From: Kovacikia minuta CCNUW1
GTDB taxonomy: Bacteria; Cyanobacteriota; Cyanobacteriia; Leptolyngbyales; Leptolyngbyaceae
DNA length: 64,000 nt
Reading direction: 5' to 3'
NCBI RefSeq assembly: GCF_020091585.1
Contig: NZ_CP083582.1
Coordinates: 2,356,001-2,420,000 of the forward strand
The notes under the pieces are model-generated. The model saw nothing but the letters and a program-made list of their open reading frames with translations. It did not search any database and was not told where the DNA came from. This document shows positions 17,999-28,675 of the stretch, piece after piece. Within the stretch, counting starts at the first letter, position 1, and every line of letters begins with the position of its first letter. The position numbers were made by a program, and so were the translations under genes.

Positions 17999-20900
17999 AT
18001 GCGAGTGGGCATTCTGCATTCCCTTAGTGGAGTAATGGCAACCAATGAGATTCCGCTCAAAGATGCTGAATTGCTCGCGATCGACGAAATTAACCAAACT
18101 GGCGGAGTTCTGGGAGAACTGCTCGAACCTGAAATTGAAGATGGCGCTTCCGACCCTGTTGAGTTTGAGCGCAAAGCCAGGAAACTGATTCAGAAGGACC
18201 AGGTGGCAACCATTTTTGGTTGTTGGACTTCGGATAGCCGCAAAGCTGTTTTGCCTGTGTTTGAGGAATGTAATTCCTTACTCTGGTATCCCGTTCGCTA
18301 TGAAGGTTTAGAGTCTTCTAGAAATATTTTCTATACAGGCTCCTGTCCTAATCAGCAGGTGGAACCTGCGATTACCTGGTTGTTGCAAAACCAGCGCCCG
18401 CGAATTTTCCTGGTAGGGTCAAACCACGCCTTTGCTCGCACGGTAAATAAAATCGTTAAAGCACAACTCAAACAACAGGGAGGCGTTGTTGTTGGTGAAA
18501 CCTATGTTCCCTTGGGGCATCAGGACTTTGCAGCGGCGATCGCTGAAATCCAACAATTCAAACCCGATGCAATTTTTAGCACAATCAAAGGCAGCAGCAA
18601 TCGTCATTTCTATTCCCAGTATCAGGAAGCAGGTTGTCGAGCCGATGAAATACCCGTATTGGCAGTCAGTTTGACTGAACTAGAACTCTCCGAAATCGGT
18701 GTTGCGGCTGTTGGGCACTACTTGAGTTGGAGTTACTTTCAAAACTTAAATACCTGCCGAAATCAAACCTTTGTGCAAAATTTTCACCGTCGCTACGGGT
18801 CCCATCGGGTGATTAGCGATCCGGTTGAGGCTGCCTATACTCAGGTTTACCTGTGGAAACAATCCGTCGAAACTGCCCAGTCTCTGGAGAGCGATCGGGT
18901 TCGGGTGGCTGCCTACGGTCAAACCTTTGAGGCACCCAATGGGTGGATCAGTATTGAACCCAATCATCATGTTTGCAAACCGTGCCGGATTGGGCAGGTC
19001 TTGCCAACCGGAAAAATTGAAATTGTCTTTGCCAGCAATGCTCCGATTAAACCGCTGCCCTGGCTGGGAGTTGAAGCAGCCAGTTCGCAGGCAACTGCGA
19101 TCGCCATTGAGATGCTGTCTGAAGTAGCTCAAGACATTCAATACAGTTGCCAGCTTGAACAAAAATCGCGGGAACTGGAAGCAGCCCTGGCACAAATACA
19201 ACGAGACGTTATCGAACGCAAACGAGCAGAGGAAGCCCTGCGGCAGAGTGAAGCGACCAACCGCGCCCTGATTAGTGCCATTCCTGATCTATTGATCCGG
19301 GTGAGTGGGAATGGCACTTACCTGGGATTTGTAAGTGGTGGCAAAGTCAAACTATTTAACCCGGCCAAGTTCAGTATTGGCAGCAGCGTCTTCGATTCGC
19401 TTGCCCCAGAAGCAGCCCATCAACGTATGCACTACATCCGTCGGGCATTGCAGACGGGTGAAATGCAAATTTATGAACACAGTTTAGTGATAGACGGCGT
19501 TCAGCAGGATGAGGAAATTCGAATTGCCGTGCTTGGGGATGATGAAGTAATGCTGATGGTGCGCGATATTACCGATCGCAAACGCACGGAAGCAGCCCTG
19601 CGGCAGAGTGAAGCCACCAATCGGGCTTTGATTGCAGCAATCCCCGATTTGCTGATTCGGGCACATGGAGATGGTACCTATCTAGATATCACAGGTCGCG
19701 ATCGCCTCAATATCCAAAATGACGCCGTATTCTCGGTGGGCAGCCATGTTTACGATTCATTGCCACCGGATCTGGCTGCTTTACGGATGCACCATATTCG
19801 CAAAGCACTTGAAACGGGTGAAATGCAACTGTATGAACAACAATTCGTCATGGCGGGACGAACACTGTTTGAAGAGGTGCGAGTGGTTGTCTCTGGGGAT
19901 AATGAAGTGTTGGCGATCGTGCGTGATATTACCGATCGCAAACAGGCAGAAGAGGCTCTACGCCAAAGCGAAGCCCGGTTTCGCGCGGTGTTTGAAAATG
20001 CAGCAATTTCTATCTGCATAACCCATTTAGATGGAACCTATCTTGAATCCAATCCCGCAACCCGAGCCATGTTTGGCTATAGCGAAGCAGAGTTATCTCA
20101 AAAGACTTTTGCCGAATTGACCTACCCCGATGATTTGAAAGCAGATCTTGCTCTGTATTCCGATCTTCTGGACGGTAGAAGGGACTTTTATCAGATCGAG
20201 AAACGGTACATTCGCAAGGATGGGCAAATCGTTTGGGGCAAACTGGCAGTCTGTGCTGTTCGAGATGAGACGGGAGTGTTTCAGTTTACCTTTGGCATGG
20301 TAGAAGACATTACCGATCGCAAACGGGCGGAAACCGCTCTACGCCAGAGCGAAGTCAAAAACCGGGCACTTCTGAGCGCCATTCCCGACATGATGTTTTA
20401 CTACAGCCGGGAAGGCGTTCATTTGGATTTCCTGCCTGCAAAGCAGTTTCAACCGGTTGTCCCACCGCATGAATTTCTGGGAAAACCTGTAACTGATGTG
20501 TTGCCCGTGCCTATAGCAGAACAGATTGTACAAACGATCGGGCAAGCACTAGAAACGGGGCAAACCCAGTTTATTGAGTATCAGCTCCCTGTAGATGGGG
20601 AAATTCACGATTATGAAGCGCGTATCGTTGCCTGTGAAGAAAATAGGGCACTCGCAATTGTGCGCGAGATTAGCGATCGCAAACGGGCAGAAGCCGCCTT
20701 ACAGAATCAGTTTCAGCGGGCACTGCTGCTGAAGCAAATCATTGAGGAATTGCGTCAAAGTCTAGATAGTCAGCAAATTTTCCAAACGACTGCCCATTTA
20801 GTTGGTCAGACCTTCCAGACGAATCGCTGTCTGATTCATAGCTATGTCACCCAACCGTTTCCCCACGTTCCGCTGACAGCCGAATATTGGGAACCGGGTT

Positions 20901-21238
20901 ACGAATCCCTGGTAACCCTGGAAGTTCCTGTAATTGGCAACCCTCATATGCAGCAAGTGCTGGTTCAAGATGCTGCTCTGGTTTCGGATAATGTCTACAC
21001 CGATCCCCTATTGCATCATGCCCTAGACCTTTGTCAGCAGATTAATCTCAAATCGATGATGGCAATTCGGACATCCTATCAGGGTGAAACCAATGGGGTG
21101 ATCGGACTCCATCAGTGCGATCGCTATCGCCAATGGACAGAGGACGAAATTGAACTGTTTGAATCTGTCGCAGCACAGGTTGGAATTGCTCTGGCCCAGG
21201 CACAACTCGCTGCAGCAAGAAAAACAACAACGGGCTGA
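17999..21238 (+). CDS. Hybrid sensor kinase, 5' part: UrtA-like domain, four PAS, GAF
   Basis: This 1079-residue frame is the front of a sensor kinase cut by a one-base shift at about 21209. Residues 1-390 match the urea/amide ABC-transporter binding protein fold ([55 protein letters not shown]). There is no signal peptide and no membrane span, so it should be cytoplasmic. A coiled linker (ERKRAEEAL) leads to four PAS domains at about 420-530, 540-650, 655-780 and 785-900, each followed by the ITDRKRAE-type link, and a GAF domain (about 905-1065). Ligand, possibly urea or short amides, is inferred from the fold only. The kinase half follows in another frame. Confidence 0.88.
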   Translation: MRVGILHSLSGVMATNEIPLKDAELLAIDEINQTGGVLGELLEPEIEDGASDPVEFERKARKLIQKDQVATIFGCWTSDSRKAVLPVFEECNSLLWYPVRYEGLESSRNIFYTGSCPNQQVEPAITWLLQNQRPRIFLVGSNHAFARTVNKIVKAQLKQQGGVVVGETYVPLGHQDFAAAIAEIQQFKPDAIFSTIKGSSNRHFYSQYQEAGCRADEIPVLAVSLTELELSEIGVAAVGHYLSWSYFQNLNTCRNQTFVQNFHRRYGSHRVISDPVEAAYTQVYLWKQSVETAQSLESDRVRVAAYGQTFEAPNGWISIEPNHHVCKPCRIGQVLPTGKIEIVFASNAPIKPLPWLGVEAASSQATAIAIEMLSEVAQDIQYSCQLEQKSRELEAALAQIQRDVIERKRAEEALRQSEATNRALISAIPDLLIRVSGNGTYLGFVSGGKVKLFNPAKFSIGSSVFDSLAPEAAHQRMHYIRRALQTGEMQIYEHSLVIDGVQQDEEIRIAVLGDDEVMLMVRDITDRKRTEAALRQSEATNRALIAAIPDLLIRAHGDGTYLDITGRDRLNIQNDAVFSVGSHVYDSLPPDLAALRMHHIRKALETGEMQLYEQQFVMAGRTLFEEVRVVVSGDNEVLAIVRDITDRKQAEEALRQSEARFRAVFENAAISICITHLDGTYLESNPATRAMFGYSEAELSQKTFAELTYPDDLKADLALYSDLLDGRRDFYQIEKRYIRKDGQIVWGKLAVCAVRDETGVFQFTFGMVEDITDRKRAETALRQSEVKNRALLSAIPDMMFYYSREGVHLDFLPAKQFQPVVPPHEFLGKPVTDVLPVPIAEQIVQTIGQALETGQTQFIEYQLPVDGEIHDYEARIVACEENRALAIVREISDRKRAEAALQNQFQRALLLKQIIEELRQSLDSQQIFQTTAHLVGQTFQTNRCLIHSYVTQPFPHVPLTAEYWEPGYESLVTLEVPVIGNPHMQQVLVQDAALVSDNVYTDPLLHHALDLCQQINLKSMMAIRTSYQGETNGVIGLHQCDRYRQWTEDEIELFESVAAQVGIALAQAQLAAARKTTTG

Positions 21239-23630
21239 ACTCGTCATTAAAAATACTGCTCTGGAACAGGCACACCGGGAAGCGGAAACTGCCAATTTGG
21301 CGAAAAGTGAATTTTTGGCGATGATGAGTCACGAAATTCGGACACCTATGAATGCCGTCATCGGCATGACCGAATTGCTACTGGGTGAATCCCTCTCTCC
21401 GCACCAGCAAGACTATGTTACAGCCATTCGCAGCAGTGGCGATACTCTCCTCACCATCATCAACGACATTCTTGATTTCTCCAAAATTGACTCGGGCAAA
21501 CTCTCCCTAGAACAACAACCCTTTTCTCTGCGGCAATGCATTGAAGATGCCCTCGACTTGCTTGCACCTCAGATAGCCGCAAAAGAATTAGAACTTGCCT
21601 GCTGGATTCAACCCCAGGTTCCCGCCACGATCGTCGGAGATAGTACGCGCCTGCGTCAAATTCTGATCAATTTGCTCAGCAATGCTACTAAGTTTACAGA
21701 GAAGGGGGAGATTGTTTTTACGGTTACAGTCAGAAAAGGCAGAGGGCAGAGAGCAGAGGGCAGAAGGACAGAAGGACAGGAGGGTACGGGGACAGGGGGA
21801 CACGGAGACACGGGGAACTCAATTCAAAATTCAAACCCCATAATTCAAAATTCTCAGTCCTCAGAACCAATTCAAAATTCAAAATTCAAAATTCAAAATT
21901 CTCCCACACCCCACCCCCCTCTTCACGAAATTCTATTCACCATCTCTGACACAGGCACCGGGATTCCGGGCGATCGCATGCATCGTCTGTTCAAGCCCTT
22001 CAGCCAGGTTGATACTTCCACCACACGCCGTTACGGTGGCACAGGCTTAGGTCTGGTAATCAGCAAGAAACTATGTGAAATGATGCAGGGCACCCTCTGG
22101 GTCGAGAGTGGCAATAGTATGGCAGGTACACCACCCTCAGATTGGAGAAAGGATGAGGGCGGAGGGATGAGGGATGAAGAAGCAAGCAGTAGGGATGAGG
22201 GCGGAAGGATGAGGGATGAACTGAGGAATGAATCTATTTCTCATCCTTCATCCTTCATCCCCCATCCCCCATTTCATCCTTCATCCTTCATCCTTTATCC
22301 TTCCATCGGCTCTACCTTCTACTTCACCATCCTTGCAGCCAGCGCTACAGACAGCGAGGCTGAACACCCCTCTCCTACAACCGCCCTCGCAGGAAAACGG
22401 GTGCTTATTGTCGATGACAATGCAACTGTCCGAAACATCTTAACGATGCAAGTTCAAGCCTGGGGCATAAAAGTGTGGGCAACCGCGTCTGGGAAGCAGG
22501 CGTTAGAGTGGTTGGTTCACTATCCCCCCTTTGATCTGGCAATTTTGGATATGCACATGCCAGCTATGAACGGGTTAGAATTGGCAACTCAAATGGGGCT
22601 GGCTGCCAGTTCCAGAGCATTACCTATCGTGTTAATGAACAATTTTGGCAAATCCCTTCCCAGGGAAATTCAAACACTGGCAGTTACTACCCTGACAAAA
22701 CCAGTGAAGCAATCACAACTATGGGATGTGCTACTTCGGGTATTACTTGGGCATTCTAGGGAGGCGCATTCCCCCATTGCGACAACCAGACTCAATTCCA
22801 CCCTGGCTCAAAATCTCTCCCTGCGTATTTTGTTGGTCGAAGATATCGTTGTGAATCAAAAGGTTGCCCTTCGCATGTTGAACCGGTTGGGCTACCAGGC
22901 AGAAGTGGCCAGTACAGGGCAAGAAGCCTTAGAAGTTTTGCGGCAGCAGTCTTACGATGTTGTCTTTATGGATGTTCAGATGCCGGAAATGGATGGGTTA
23001 GAAACCACACGCCGGATTCGTCAGTCGGGTTCAACTGTGCGGCCCTGGATCATTGCGATGACGGCTTACGCCATGCAGGGCGATCGCGAGAAATGTCTGG
23101 CGTCTGGCATGAATGACTACATCAGTAAGCCTGTTTCAATCGAAATTTTGGCAGCCGCACTCAACAAGTTTTGCGAAGTTCAAAGCCAGTGGCTTTCGTC
23201 TGAACAGGCCGTCGATTCAAATGCGATTAACTCATCTGAAAATGGACTTACCCAGGCAGAACTTCAGGTAAAAGTCTCACCTACCCTTGATGTTCAAGTG
23301 ATTGACTGCCTGAAGTCATTGGTAGAGGAGGACGACAATCTTTTAGTAGAGATTATCTCCAGCTATTTGGAAGATGCTCCAAAACGAATTCTGGCGATTA
23401 CCCAGGCACTTGACCATAATGATCTGGTTGCTGTCCACAAATCTTCCCATGCTTTGAGATCGCTCAGTGCCTCGATCGGGGCTGTTCAACTCGCTCAACT
23501 CAGTGGAGTGTTAGAAGATCTGGGACGGAGCGGCACCGTGGACAGTACGTTATCCCTGTTTGCAGAGATCCAGGCAGAGTATGCATCTGTCGCCACTGCT
23601 TTGCACGCTTACCTGGAGAAACATCGATGA
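21210..23630 (+). CDS. Hybrid sensor kinase, 3' part: HisKA, HATPase, two REC, HPt
   Basis: In this frame the coiled coil [20 protein letters not shown] continues the GAF end of the previous frame. Deleting G21209 gives one 1876-residue protein (17999-23630). Domains: HisKA with phospho-acceptor His in [15 protein letters not shown], HATPase with N box [16 protein letters not shown] and G boxes DTGTGIP and [13 protein letters not shown], a first REC ([22 protein letters not shown]), a second REC ([26 protein letters not shown]) and an HPt domain ([16 protein letters not shown]). Two low-complexity inserts made of intergenic-type repeats (about 21735-21915 and 22140-22310) interrupt the ATPase domain in frame. 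Any start here is likely artefactual. The stop overlaps the next gene by four bases. Confidence 0.88.
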   Translation: MQQEKQQRAELVIKNTALEQAHREAETANLAKSEFLAMMSHEIRTPMNAVIGMTELLLGESLSPHQQDYVTAIRSSGDTLLTIINDILDFSKIDSGKLSLEQQPFSLRQCIEDALDLLAPQIAAKELELACWIQPQVPATIVGDSTRLRQILINLLSNATKFTEKGEIVFTVTVRKGRGQRAEGRRTEGQEGTGTGGHGDTGNSIQNSNPIIQNSQSSEPIQNSKFKIQNSPTPHPPLHEILFTISDTGTGIPGDRMHRLFKPFSQVDTSTTRRYGGTGLGLVISKKLCEMMQGTLWVESGNSMAGTPPSDWRKDEGGGMRDEEASSRDEGGRMRDELRNESISHPSSFIPHPPFHPSSFILYPSIGSTFYFTILAASATDSEAEHPSPTTALAGKRVLIVDDNATVRNILTMQVQAWGIKVWATASGKQALEWLVHYPPFDLAILDMHMPAMNGLELATQMGLAASSRALPIVLMNNFGKSLPREIQTLAVTTLTKPVKQSQLWDVLLRVLLGHSREAHSPIATTRLNSTLAQNLSLRILLVEDIVVNQKVALRMLNRLGYQAEVASTGQEALEVLRQQSYDVVFMDVQMPEMDGLETTRRIRQSGSTVRPWIIAMTAYAMQGDREKCLASGMNDYISKPVSIEILAAALNKFCEVQSQWLSSEQAVDSNAINSSENGLTQAELQVKVSPTLDVQVIDCLKSLVEEDDNLLVEIISSYLEDAPKRILAITQALDHNDLVAVHKSSHALRSLSASIGAVQLAQLSGVLEDLGRSGTVDSTLSLFAEIQAEYASVATALHAYLEKHR

Positions 23631-24643
23631 CGGGCGTTGATCTGCCAGCCCAATCAGCCCAAATTCTCGTTGTGGATGACGAAAGACTCCTCCGCTTGAT
23701 GCTGAACCACGCAATGCAAAAGGACGGCTATCAGCTTTTAGAAGTGAGTAGCGGAGAGGAATGTCTGTTTGTTTGCCAACAAAAGCTGCCGGCTATGGTT
23801 TTGCTGGATGCGATGCTGCCTGGGATGGATGGTTTCACCTGTTGTGCCAAGTTGAAACAGATTTTTGGTGAGCAGTGTCCTCCTGTACTGATGATTACCT
23901 CACTGGATGATCAAAGTTCAGTTGATCGGGCATTTGAAGTGGGTGCGATCGATTACGTAACCAAGCCGATCCACTGGGCAGTGCTGCGCCAGCGGGTACG
24001 CCGAATTCTTCAAGCAACCTGGACTCTGGCAGAGCTGCGCCAGAAAATGGAGCGGGAACGGCTCCTGATGCAGCAATTGGAAGCAGCCAATCAGGAATTG
24101 TGCCGTCTTGTTTCGATCGACAGCATGACCCAACTTGCCAATCGTCGCTGTTTTGATGAATTTCTTCAGCAGGAGTGGCACCGTATGCTCAGAGAACAGG
24201 CTCCCCTATCTCTAATCTTGCTGGATATTGACTTTTTTAAAGCCTACAATGACACCTATGGTCATCAATCGGGCGATGAGTGTCTCAAAAAGGTTGCCAG
24301 TGTCATCAGTCAGGCAATTAAACGTCCGGCTGATCTGGCAGCCCGTTATGGAGGCGAGGAATTTGCGATTGTTCTACCGAACACACCCACGGAAGGGGCG
24401 ATTCATATCGCGAGAGCAATTCAAACTGAGGTTAAAGCTTTGGCCATTGACCATTCCGGCTCGACGGTCAGTAATCGAGTTACGATCAGTTGTGGTACTG
24501 CCAGCATTACCCCCCGTATTGAATTATTCCTGGATCAGTTGATTGCCAAAGCGGATCAGGCACTTTATCGCGCAAAGTTGGCGGGGCGTGATCGGATTGC
24601 TGTTTACAACGAGACCTTAATGACCCCGATCCCTGACACCTAG
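23627..24643 (+). CDS. Response regulator with GGDEF domain (diguanylate cyclase)
   Basis: A 338-residue protein. REC domain at residues 10-130 with [11 protein letters not shown], phospho-acceptor Asp in [13 protein letters not shown] and Lys in [12 protein letters not shown] short coiled linker (about 135-165) leads to a GGDEF domain with [21 protein letters not shown] and active-site GGEEF. An RxxD inhibition site (RPAD) sits five residues before GGEEF, so feedback by cyclic di-GMP is expected. It should make cyclic di-GMP on phosphorylation. Its ATG overlaps the stop of the hybrid kinase (ATGA), which implies translational coupling and makes that kinase its likely phospho-donor. Confidence 0.95.
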   Translation: MTGVDLPAQSAQILVVDDERLLRLMLNHAMQKDGYQLLEVSSGEECLFVCQQKLPAMVLLDAMLPGMDGFTCCAKLKQIFGEQCPPVLMITSLDDQSSVDRAFEVGAIDYVTKPIHWAVLRQRVRRILQATWTLAELRQKMERERLLMQQLEAANQELCRLVSIDSMTQLANRRCFDEFLQQEWHRMLREQAPLSLILLDIDFFKAYNDTYGHQSGDECLKKVASVISQAIKRPADLAARYGGEEFAIVLPNTPTEGAIHIARAIQTEVKALAIDHSGSTVSNRVTISCGTASITPRIELFLDQLIAKADQALYRAKLAGRDRIAVYNETLMTPIPDT

Positions 24644-24661
24644 CACCGGTCACCTAAGTCT

Positions 24662-24913
24662 ATGTTCAAAGTGGTTACTCCCCGATTTTCGCAAACCTTC
24701 GATCGCTGGACGGATGCCCTGAATGCGGCAAAATCCTTGATTCCCCAATGCAAAAGCTGGACTGAGGATATCCGCATTTTCCTCTGCGATGAATTGGTGT
24801 GGGTCTATAGCAAGGAATACAAATATCCCCAGTACATTGGCGCAGGCAATTACAACCGACTGGCAAAGCTCTTTATCCAGGAAGCGCTAGAGGAGGAAGG
24901 TAACCAAAGCTGA
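24662..24913 (+). CDS. Small conserved hypothetical protein
   Basis: An 83-residue soluble protein (MFKVVTPRFSQTFDRWTDAL...) with several aromatic residues and no membrane segment or known motif. It begins 18 bases after the diguanylate cyclase stop, so it is probably co-transcribed with the signalling genes. A hairpin of the dispersed palindrome family follows directly after its stop codon. I do not recognise the family. Its size, coding-like composition and tight spacing support a real gene. Confidence 0.65.
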   Translation: MFKVVTPRFSQTFDRWTDALNAAKSLIPQCKSWTEDIRIFLCDELVWVYSKEYKYPQYIGAGNYNRLAKLFIQEALEEEGNQS

Positions 24914-24946
24914 GATTCCCGGATTTTTTAAAAGAAGTCGGGGATT
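24914..24946. repeat. Imperfect palindrome, TTTTAAAAGAAG-loop hairpin
   Basis: GATTCCCGG and CGGGGATT flank an A/T-rich loop (ATTTTTTAAAAGAAGT). It is positioned right after the preceding stop codon and is followed by TTTTGG, so it may terminate the signalling operon. It belongs to the same layout class as 7650, 12892 and 28971. Confidence 0.5.
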
Positions 24947-25019
24947 TTGGCAATCACTACTTCTTGAAAAGCAAATTTTGATAAGGTCAAATTCAGCACT
25001 CAACCCGTTGCTACCGCGC

Positions 25020-25466
25020 TTATTTTGCCAGTTCGTTTGCTCGTTTGGCGAGGTCCACATCCTTCTGGGTAATGCCACCTGCATCGTGCGTCGTCAGGTC
25101 GATCGTCACCCGATTGTAGACATTAAACCACTCCGGATGGTGCCCTGCCGCTTCAGCTACCAGGGCGACACTCGACATAAATCCAAATGCTTCCACAACG
25201 GAGCCAAACTGAAACTGACGGTGAAGTTTTCCGTCTTTAAGACTCCAACCTTGAAGTTGGCTCAGGGCAGTTTTCAATTCTTCATCGGTCAGGCGGGGGG
25301 CACTCATCGTAGAACTCTCTGAAACCAGATAAGCGGGTGGGCGGGCAGAAACCAGACTGGGTTGGTTGACCAGCAAAACGATCGCAACCAATAGAGCGAT
25401 CGCCAGACTGTTAGCGAGCCGGTAAAACCAGGTACGCCAAAACCAATTCAGGACGCGTCTAAACAT
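25020..25466 (-). CDS. 4a-hydroxytetrahydrobiopterin dehydratase with N-terminal membrane segment
   Basis: The C-terminal 95 residues are a pterin-4a-carbinolamine dehydratase (PCD/DCoH): [38 protein letters not shown] and [12 protein letters not shown] with the conserved His pair. The 50 residues before it contain a hydrophobic span ([20 protein letters not shown]) ending SLVSARPP, which looks like a signal peptide or anchor. So this enzyme may be exported or membrane-bound, unlike usual cytosolic PCDs. An internal ATG at 25307 would give a plain cytosolic form of 95 residues. The enzyme dehydrates the pterin 4a-carbinolamine. folE is 5 kb away. Confidence 0.88.
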   Translation of the reverse strand: MFRRVLNWFWRTWFYRLANSLAIALLVAIVLLVNQPSLVSARPPAYLVSESSTMSAPRLTDEELKTALSQLQGWSLKDGKLHRQFQFGSVVEAFGFMSSVALVAEAAGHHPEWFNVYNRVTIDLTTHDAGGITQKDVDLAKRANELAK

Positions 25467-25516
25467 AGGCGTTCCACAGACGGATGCGATCGCAGACTCA
25501 AACAGACTTCATGGGA

Positions 25517-25879
25517 TCACTTCACATTATCGATCGCGGTCTCAACCGAACTTTGCAAAGCGAGAAACTGCTCTAAGCGAACCAGTTTCACAGTTTGCGT
25601 GACACGGGGATTCGTTACGATTTGAAGTGTACCCTCCGCCGTTTGAGCTTTTTTGGCAATTTGAACCAGCGCGCCCAAACCAGAGCTGTCTACAAAATCA
25701 ATTTTGGACAGATCCAAAATAATATGCCTGGGACCTTCCTCGACACATTTAGTCATTACCTTGCGAAAGGTAGGTTCGGAGAAGGCGTCCAAAAGACCTG
25801 TGAGGCGAAATAGCTGATAATTATCCTTGACTTCGCGCGTGCCTCTTAAGCTGACAGTCAGGGTCAGTTGCTCAGGAAT
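25517..25879 (-). CDS. STAS-domain anti-sigma factor antagonist, probable ATT start
   Basis: The conserved core runs LDAFSEPTFRKVMTKC to the end, with a phospho-acceptor Ser in FVDSSGLGALV, so it is an anti-anti-sigma/STAS protein that would bind a partner kinase. The only ATG/GTG/TTG start in frame is TTG 25792, which would lose the first strand. The frame stays open upstream through LTLTVSLRGTREVKDNYQLF, and a perfect AGGAGG (25885-25890) lies five bases before an ATT codon (25879). That gives 120 residues, the normal STAS length. ATT initiation is rare but known, for instance in infC. Partners are not in the window. Confidence 0.8.
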   Translation of the reverse strand: MPEQLTLTVSLRGTREVKDNYQLFRLTGLLDAFSEPTFRKVMTKCVEEGPRHIILDLSKIDFVDSSGLGALVQIAKKAQTAEGTLQIVTNPRVTQTVKLVRLEQFLALQSSVETAIDNVK

Positions 25880-26233
25880 AGATCCCTCCTAGCTTTTCAG
25901 TCCAATTCGAGGCTTCAGTATACACCCTGTGTGGTGAATTTTCTACCCCAGGAAGGGTCTGAAGTTCCAAATATCTTAGCGAAGAATGGGGAAGAAAGGA
26001 TAAAGGATTGGGAAATAGGTGTCAGGCGTCAGGTGTCGGGTGTTAGGGCAAAGAGTAAAAGATAAAGGATAAAAAGCTCAGAGAAGGAGTAGGGGTAGAG
26101 TTTTGGATTGAATTCAAGCGCTGAGTACCCGAAGGATTTTGAATTCTGAATTAAATTCTCCGTTTCACCGCGTCTCCGTGTCTTCCCCATCTTCCCTACC
26201 TCCCCCATCTTCTGCCCTCTGCCCTCTGCCTTC
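25880..26233. other. Gene-free stretch, low-complexity DNA
   Basis: No coding frame supported. It has GTCAGG-type runs (about 26020-26045) and pyrimidine-rich CCTCCCCCATCTTC runs (about 26185-26230) that reach the end of carA. This is the same low-complexity class seen elsewhere between genes. Confidence 0.5.
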
Positions 26234-27397
26234 TCATCCCTTCTGCCGCGCTTCACGCATGGTTTGAACGAACTGATCAAATAAATAATCGGCATCATGG
26301 GGCCCGGGGCTGGCTTCCGGGTGGTACTGCACTGAAAACAGGGGGAGAGATTTATGGCGGAGTCCAGCAACGGTGCGATCGTTCAGGTTCAGGTGGGTCA
26401 CTTCTACGCTGGCATCGGGCAGGGAGTCGGCGTCGATCGCAAACCCGTGATTTTGGCTGGTAATTTCCACCTCTGGATGCAACCCACAGGGTTGATTTAA
26501 CCCACGATGCCCAAACTTGAGCTTGAACGTTTCCGCCCCCAGGGATAGCCCCAAAATTTGGTGCCCCATACAAATGCCAAACATGGGCTTCTGGCTGGTT
26601 AGCAGGGCTTTGGTGGTCGCAATTCCCTCCACGTTAGCAGCCGGATCTCCAGGGCCGTTGGAAAGGAAAATGCCATCTGGGTTGTGCTTCAAAATTTCTT
26701 CAGGGGGGGTGTCTGCTGGAACCACAATCACCCGACAACCGTAACTGGCAAGACGGCGCAAAATATTCCGCTTAATGCCAAAGTCGAGCGCCACTACGGT
26801 TAGGGGTTCTTCCTCCGCTGTTTGGGCAGCTAACCCATATTGCCAGCTTGGATCGGTTGTATCAGACCATTCGTAAACCTTGTCTGTCGTAACTTCCCGG
26901 ACCAAATTTAACCCTGCCATGCTAGGAGCATCCTGCACCTGATCGAGCAATTCGACCGGATCGAGAATTTCCGTTGAGATCGCCCCATTCATTGCCCCGA
27001 CCGAGCGGATCTTGCGGGTCAAAGCGCGGGTATCAATCCCATAAATTGCCAGAATATTATGTTGTTTCAAATAGTCAGGCAGGGATTGGGTTGAGCGCCA
27101 ATTGCTCGGTTTGTAGCAAACGTTGCGAGCAATTGCCCCGCGCACCTGGGGACGGCTTGACTCCTCATCCTCTGGATTGACCCCAGTATTGCCCAACTCT
27201 GGATAGGTAAATGTAACAATCTGTCCCAGGTAACTGGGGTCAGTCAAAACTTCCTGATAGCCAGTCATCCCTGTGTTAAACACGACCTCACCGATCGTGG
27301 TTCCCGTTGCCCCAAACGACCAACCCGGATAAGCGGTTCCATCTGCCAAAACAAGGAGTGCAGGTTGAGAGGGAGAAAGCGCCATAAAATTCGCCAA
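26234..27397 (-). CDS. carA: Carbamoyl-phosphate synthase small subunit
   Basis: A 387-residue glutamine amidotransferase subunit that supplies ammonia to CarB for arginine and pyrimidine synthesis. The N-terminal CPSase domain has [20 protein letters not shown] and [12 protein letters not shown]. The class I amidotransferase domain has [12 protein letters not shown] with the nucleophile Cys, SNGPGDPA, and the His/Glu pair in [13 protein letters not shown]. Length is normal. It stands alone; carB is not adjacent, as is common in cyanobacteria. Low-complexity DNA starts right at its 3' end. Confidence 0.97.
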   Translation of the reverse strand: MANFMALSPSQPALLVLADGTAYPGWSFGATGTTIGEVVFNTGMTGYQEVLTDPSYLGQIVTFTYPELGNTGVNPEDEESSRPQVRGAIARNVCYKPSNWRSTQSLPDYLKQHNILAIYGIDTRALTRKIRSVGAMNGAISTEILDPVELLDQVQDAPSMAGLNLVREVTTDKVYEWSDTTDPSWQYGLAAQTAEEEPLTVVALDFGIKRNILRRLASYGCRVIVVPADTPPEEILKHNPDGIFLSNGPGDPAANVEGIATTKALLTSQKPMFGICMGHQILGLSLGAETFKLKFGHRGLNQPCGLHPEVEITSQNHGFAIDADSLPDASVEVTHLNLNDRTVAGLRHKSLPLFSVQYHPEASPGPHDADYLFDQFVQTMREARQKG

Positions 27398-27470
27398 TCA
27401 ATACAAACAAACGATCTGCATTATGCCATGCTTACCAAAATGAAAAGGGTGAATAGTGAACAGTCAGGGG

Positions 27471-27512
27471 TGTGGGGTGTGGGGTGTGGGGTGTGGGGTG
27501 TGGGGTGTGGGG
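27471..27512. repeat. Heptanucleotide tandem repeat, (TGTGGGG)x6
   Basis: Six perfect, uninterrupted units of TGTGGGG between carA and trpD. Such short tandemly repeated heptamers are known in filamentous cyanobacteria. Confidence 0.9.
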
Positions 27513-27580
27513 TAGTGACTGCCCTCTGATACCTGACACCTGACACCTTTTATCCTTTATCCCCTATCTTCTCCCCACCC

Positions 27581-28675
27581 TCACGCTAAAAAACGGACTA
27601 ACTGTTCCACCTTGTCCCAGGCTGCGCCACTGTTAAGAATCTCTTTTGCCAGGAAAATACCTGTGGTAGGGGAGTCAGCCTCAGAAACAATTCCTCCAAC
27701 CTGGAGTGCAAGGGCCGCATTGATGGCAACCACATCCTGTTGAGCCTGGGTGCCTTTACCTTGCAGTACGGACTTTAAGACGGCTGCATTGTAGGAGATG
27801 TCGCCGCCTGCGATCGCGCTTAATGGCGCAGGCTCAAGCCCCAACTCAACCGGATTCAGCGTGGTCAGATGGACGTGCTGATTTGACAATACGGCCAGGT
27901 CTGTGACATCACCCAACCCAACCTCATCCAGCCGTTCTCGTCCATGAAGGACGATCGCCCGTTCCGTTCCAAGCTGCTGAAGGGCGTGGGCAAGGGTCTC
28001 CAGCAGGGTGGCATCAAATACCCCGATTACCTGCCCCGTTGGGCGCATCGGATTGACCAATGGACCCAGTAGATTGAATACCGTTCGTACTTTCAGAGTT
28101 CGGCGCAGGGGAGCCACAACCTTTAGGGCTGGATGCCAGCCCGGAGCAAACAAAAACGTAATCCCAACTTCCTGAATGGCTGCCTGAATTTTTTCAGGTG
28201 GGGCTGCCAGATTCACGCCCAGAGCCTCCAGAACATCGGCTGAACCAACTCGACTGGAGGCAGAACGGTTACCGTGCTTGGCGACAGAAATTCCAGCGGC
28301 AGCAGCGACAAAGGCAACGGCAGTGGAAATGTTGAAGGTTCCAGCTCCGTCTCCGCCTGTGCCGCAGGTATCGATGAGGGGGGTAGGGAGTGGGGAGTGG
28401 GGAGTGGGGAGGGGAGAGCAATGGTTCTGTAGAACCTGAGCCATGCTTGACAGTTCTGTTGCGGAAATTCCCTTCATCTGGAGTGCCGACAGCATGGCCC
28501 CCGATAGTACAGGGGGGATTGATTCACTCAACCAACCTTGCATCAGATGGGCTGCCTGGGTGGGAGAGAGGGATTGGCGATCGAGGAGTTGTTGTAAGAA
28601 ACTAGACCAAATTGCCGGGTCATCCAGGGGCAGAGTAGAAGTCTCTCCAGCGGAACTAATATCAATTGAAACCAC
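27581..28675 (-). CDS. trpD: Anthranilate phosphoribosyltransferase
   Basis: A 364-residue enzyme of tryptophan synthesis that transfers phosphoribosyl to anthranilate. Motifs: [17 protein letters not shown] for PRPP binding, [18 protein letters not shown] for anthranilate/metal binding, and [18 protein letters not shown]. Just before DTCGTGGDG lies [13 protein letters not shown], a 7-residue repeat coded by the AGTGGGG heptamer repeat (28385-28415), slightly lengthening the loop relative to the family. It appears monocistronic. The start at 28675 gives a polar lead before the helical N-terminal domain. Confidence 0.96.
   Translation of the reverse strand: MVSIDISSAGETSTLPLDDPAIWSSFLQQLLDRQSLSPTQAAHLMQGWLSESIPPVLSGAMLSALQMKGISATELSSMAQVLQNHCSPLPTPHSPLPTPLIDTCGTGGDGAGTFNISTAVAFVAAAAGISVAKHGNRSASSRVGSADVLEALGVNLAAPPEKIQAAIQEVGITFLFAPGWHPALKVVAPLRRTLKVRTVFNLLGPLVNPMRPTGQVIGVFDATLLETLAHALQQLGTERAIVLHGRERLDEVGLGDVTDLAVLSNQHVHLTTLNPVELGLEPAPLSAIAGGDISYNAAVLKSVLQGKGTQAQQDVVAINAALALQVGGIVSEADSPTTGIFLAKEILNSGAAWDKVEQLVRFLA

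Noticed and set aside
21150-21209. ATG 21150 as start of the kinase half
   Set aside because: It lies in the out-of-frame GAF region of the previous frame; the real continuity is with the frame before 21209.
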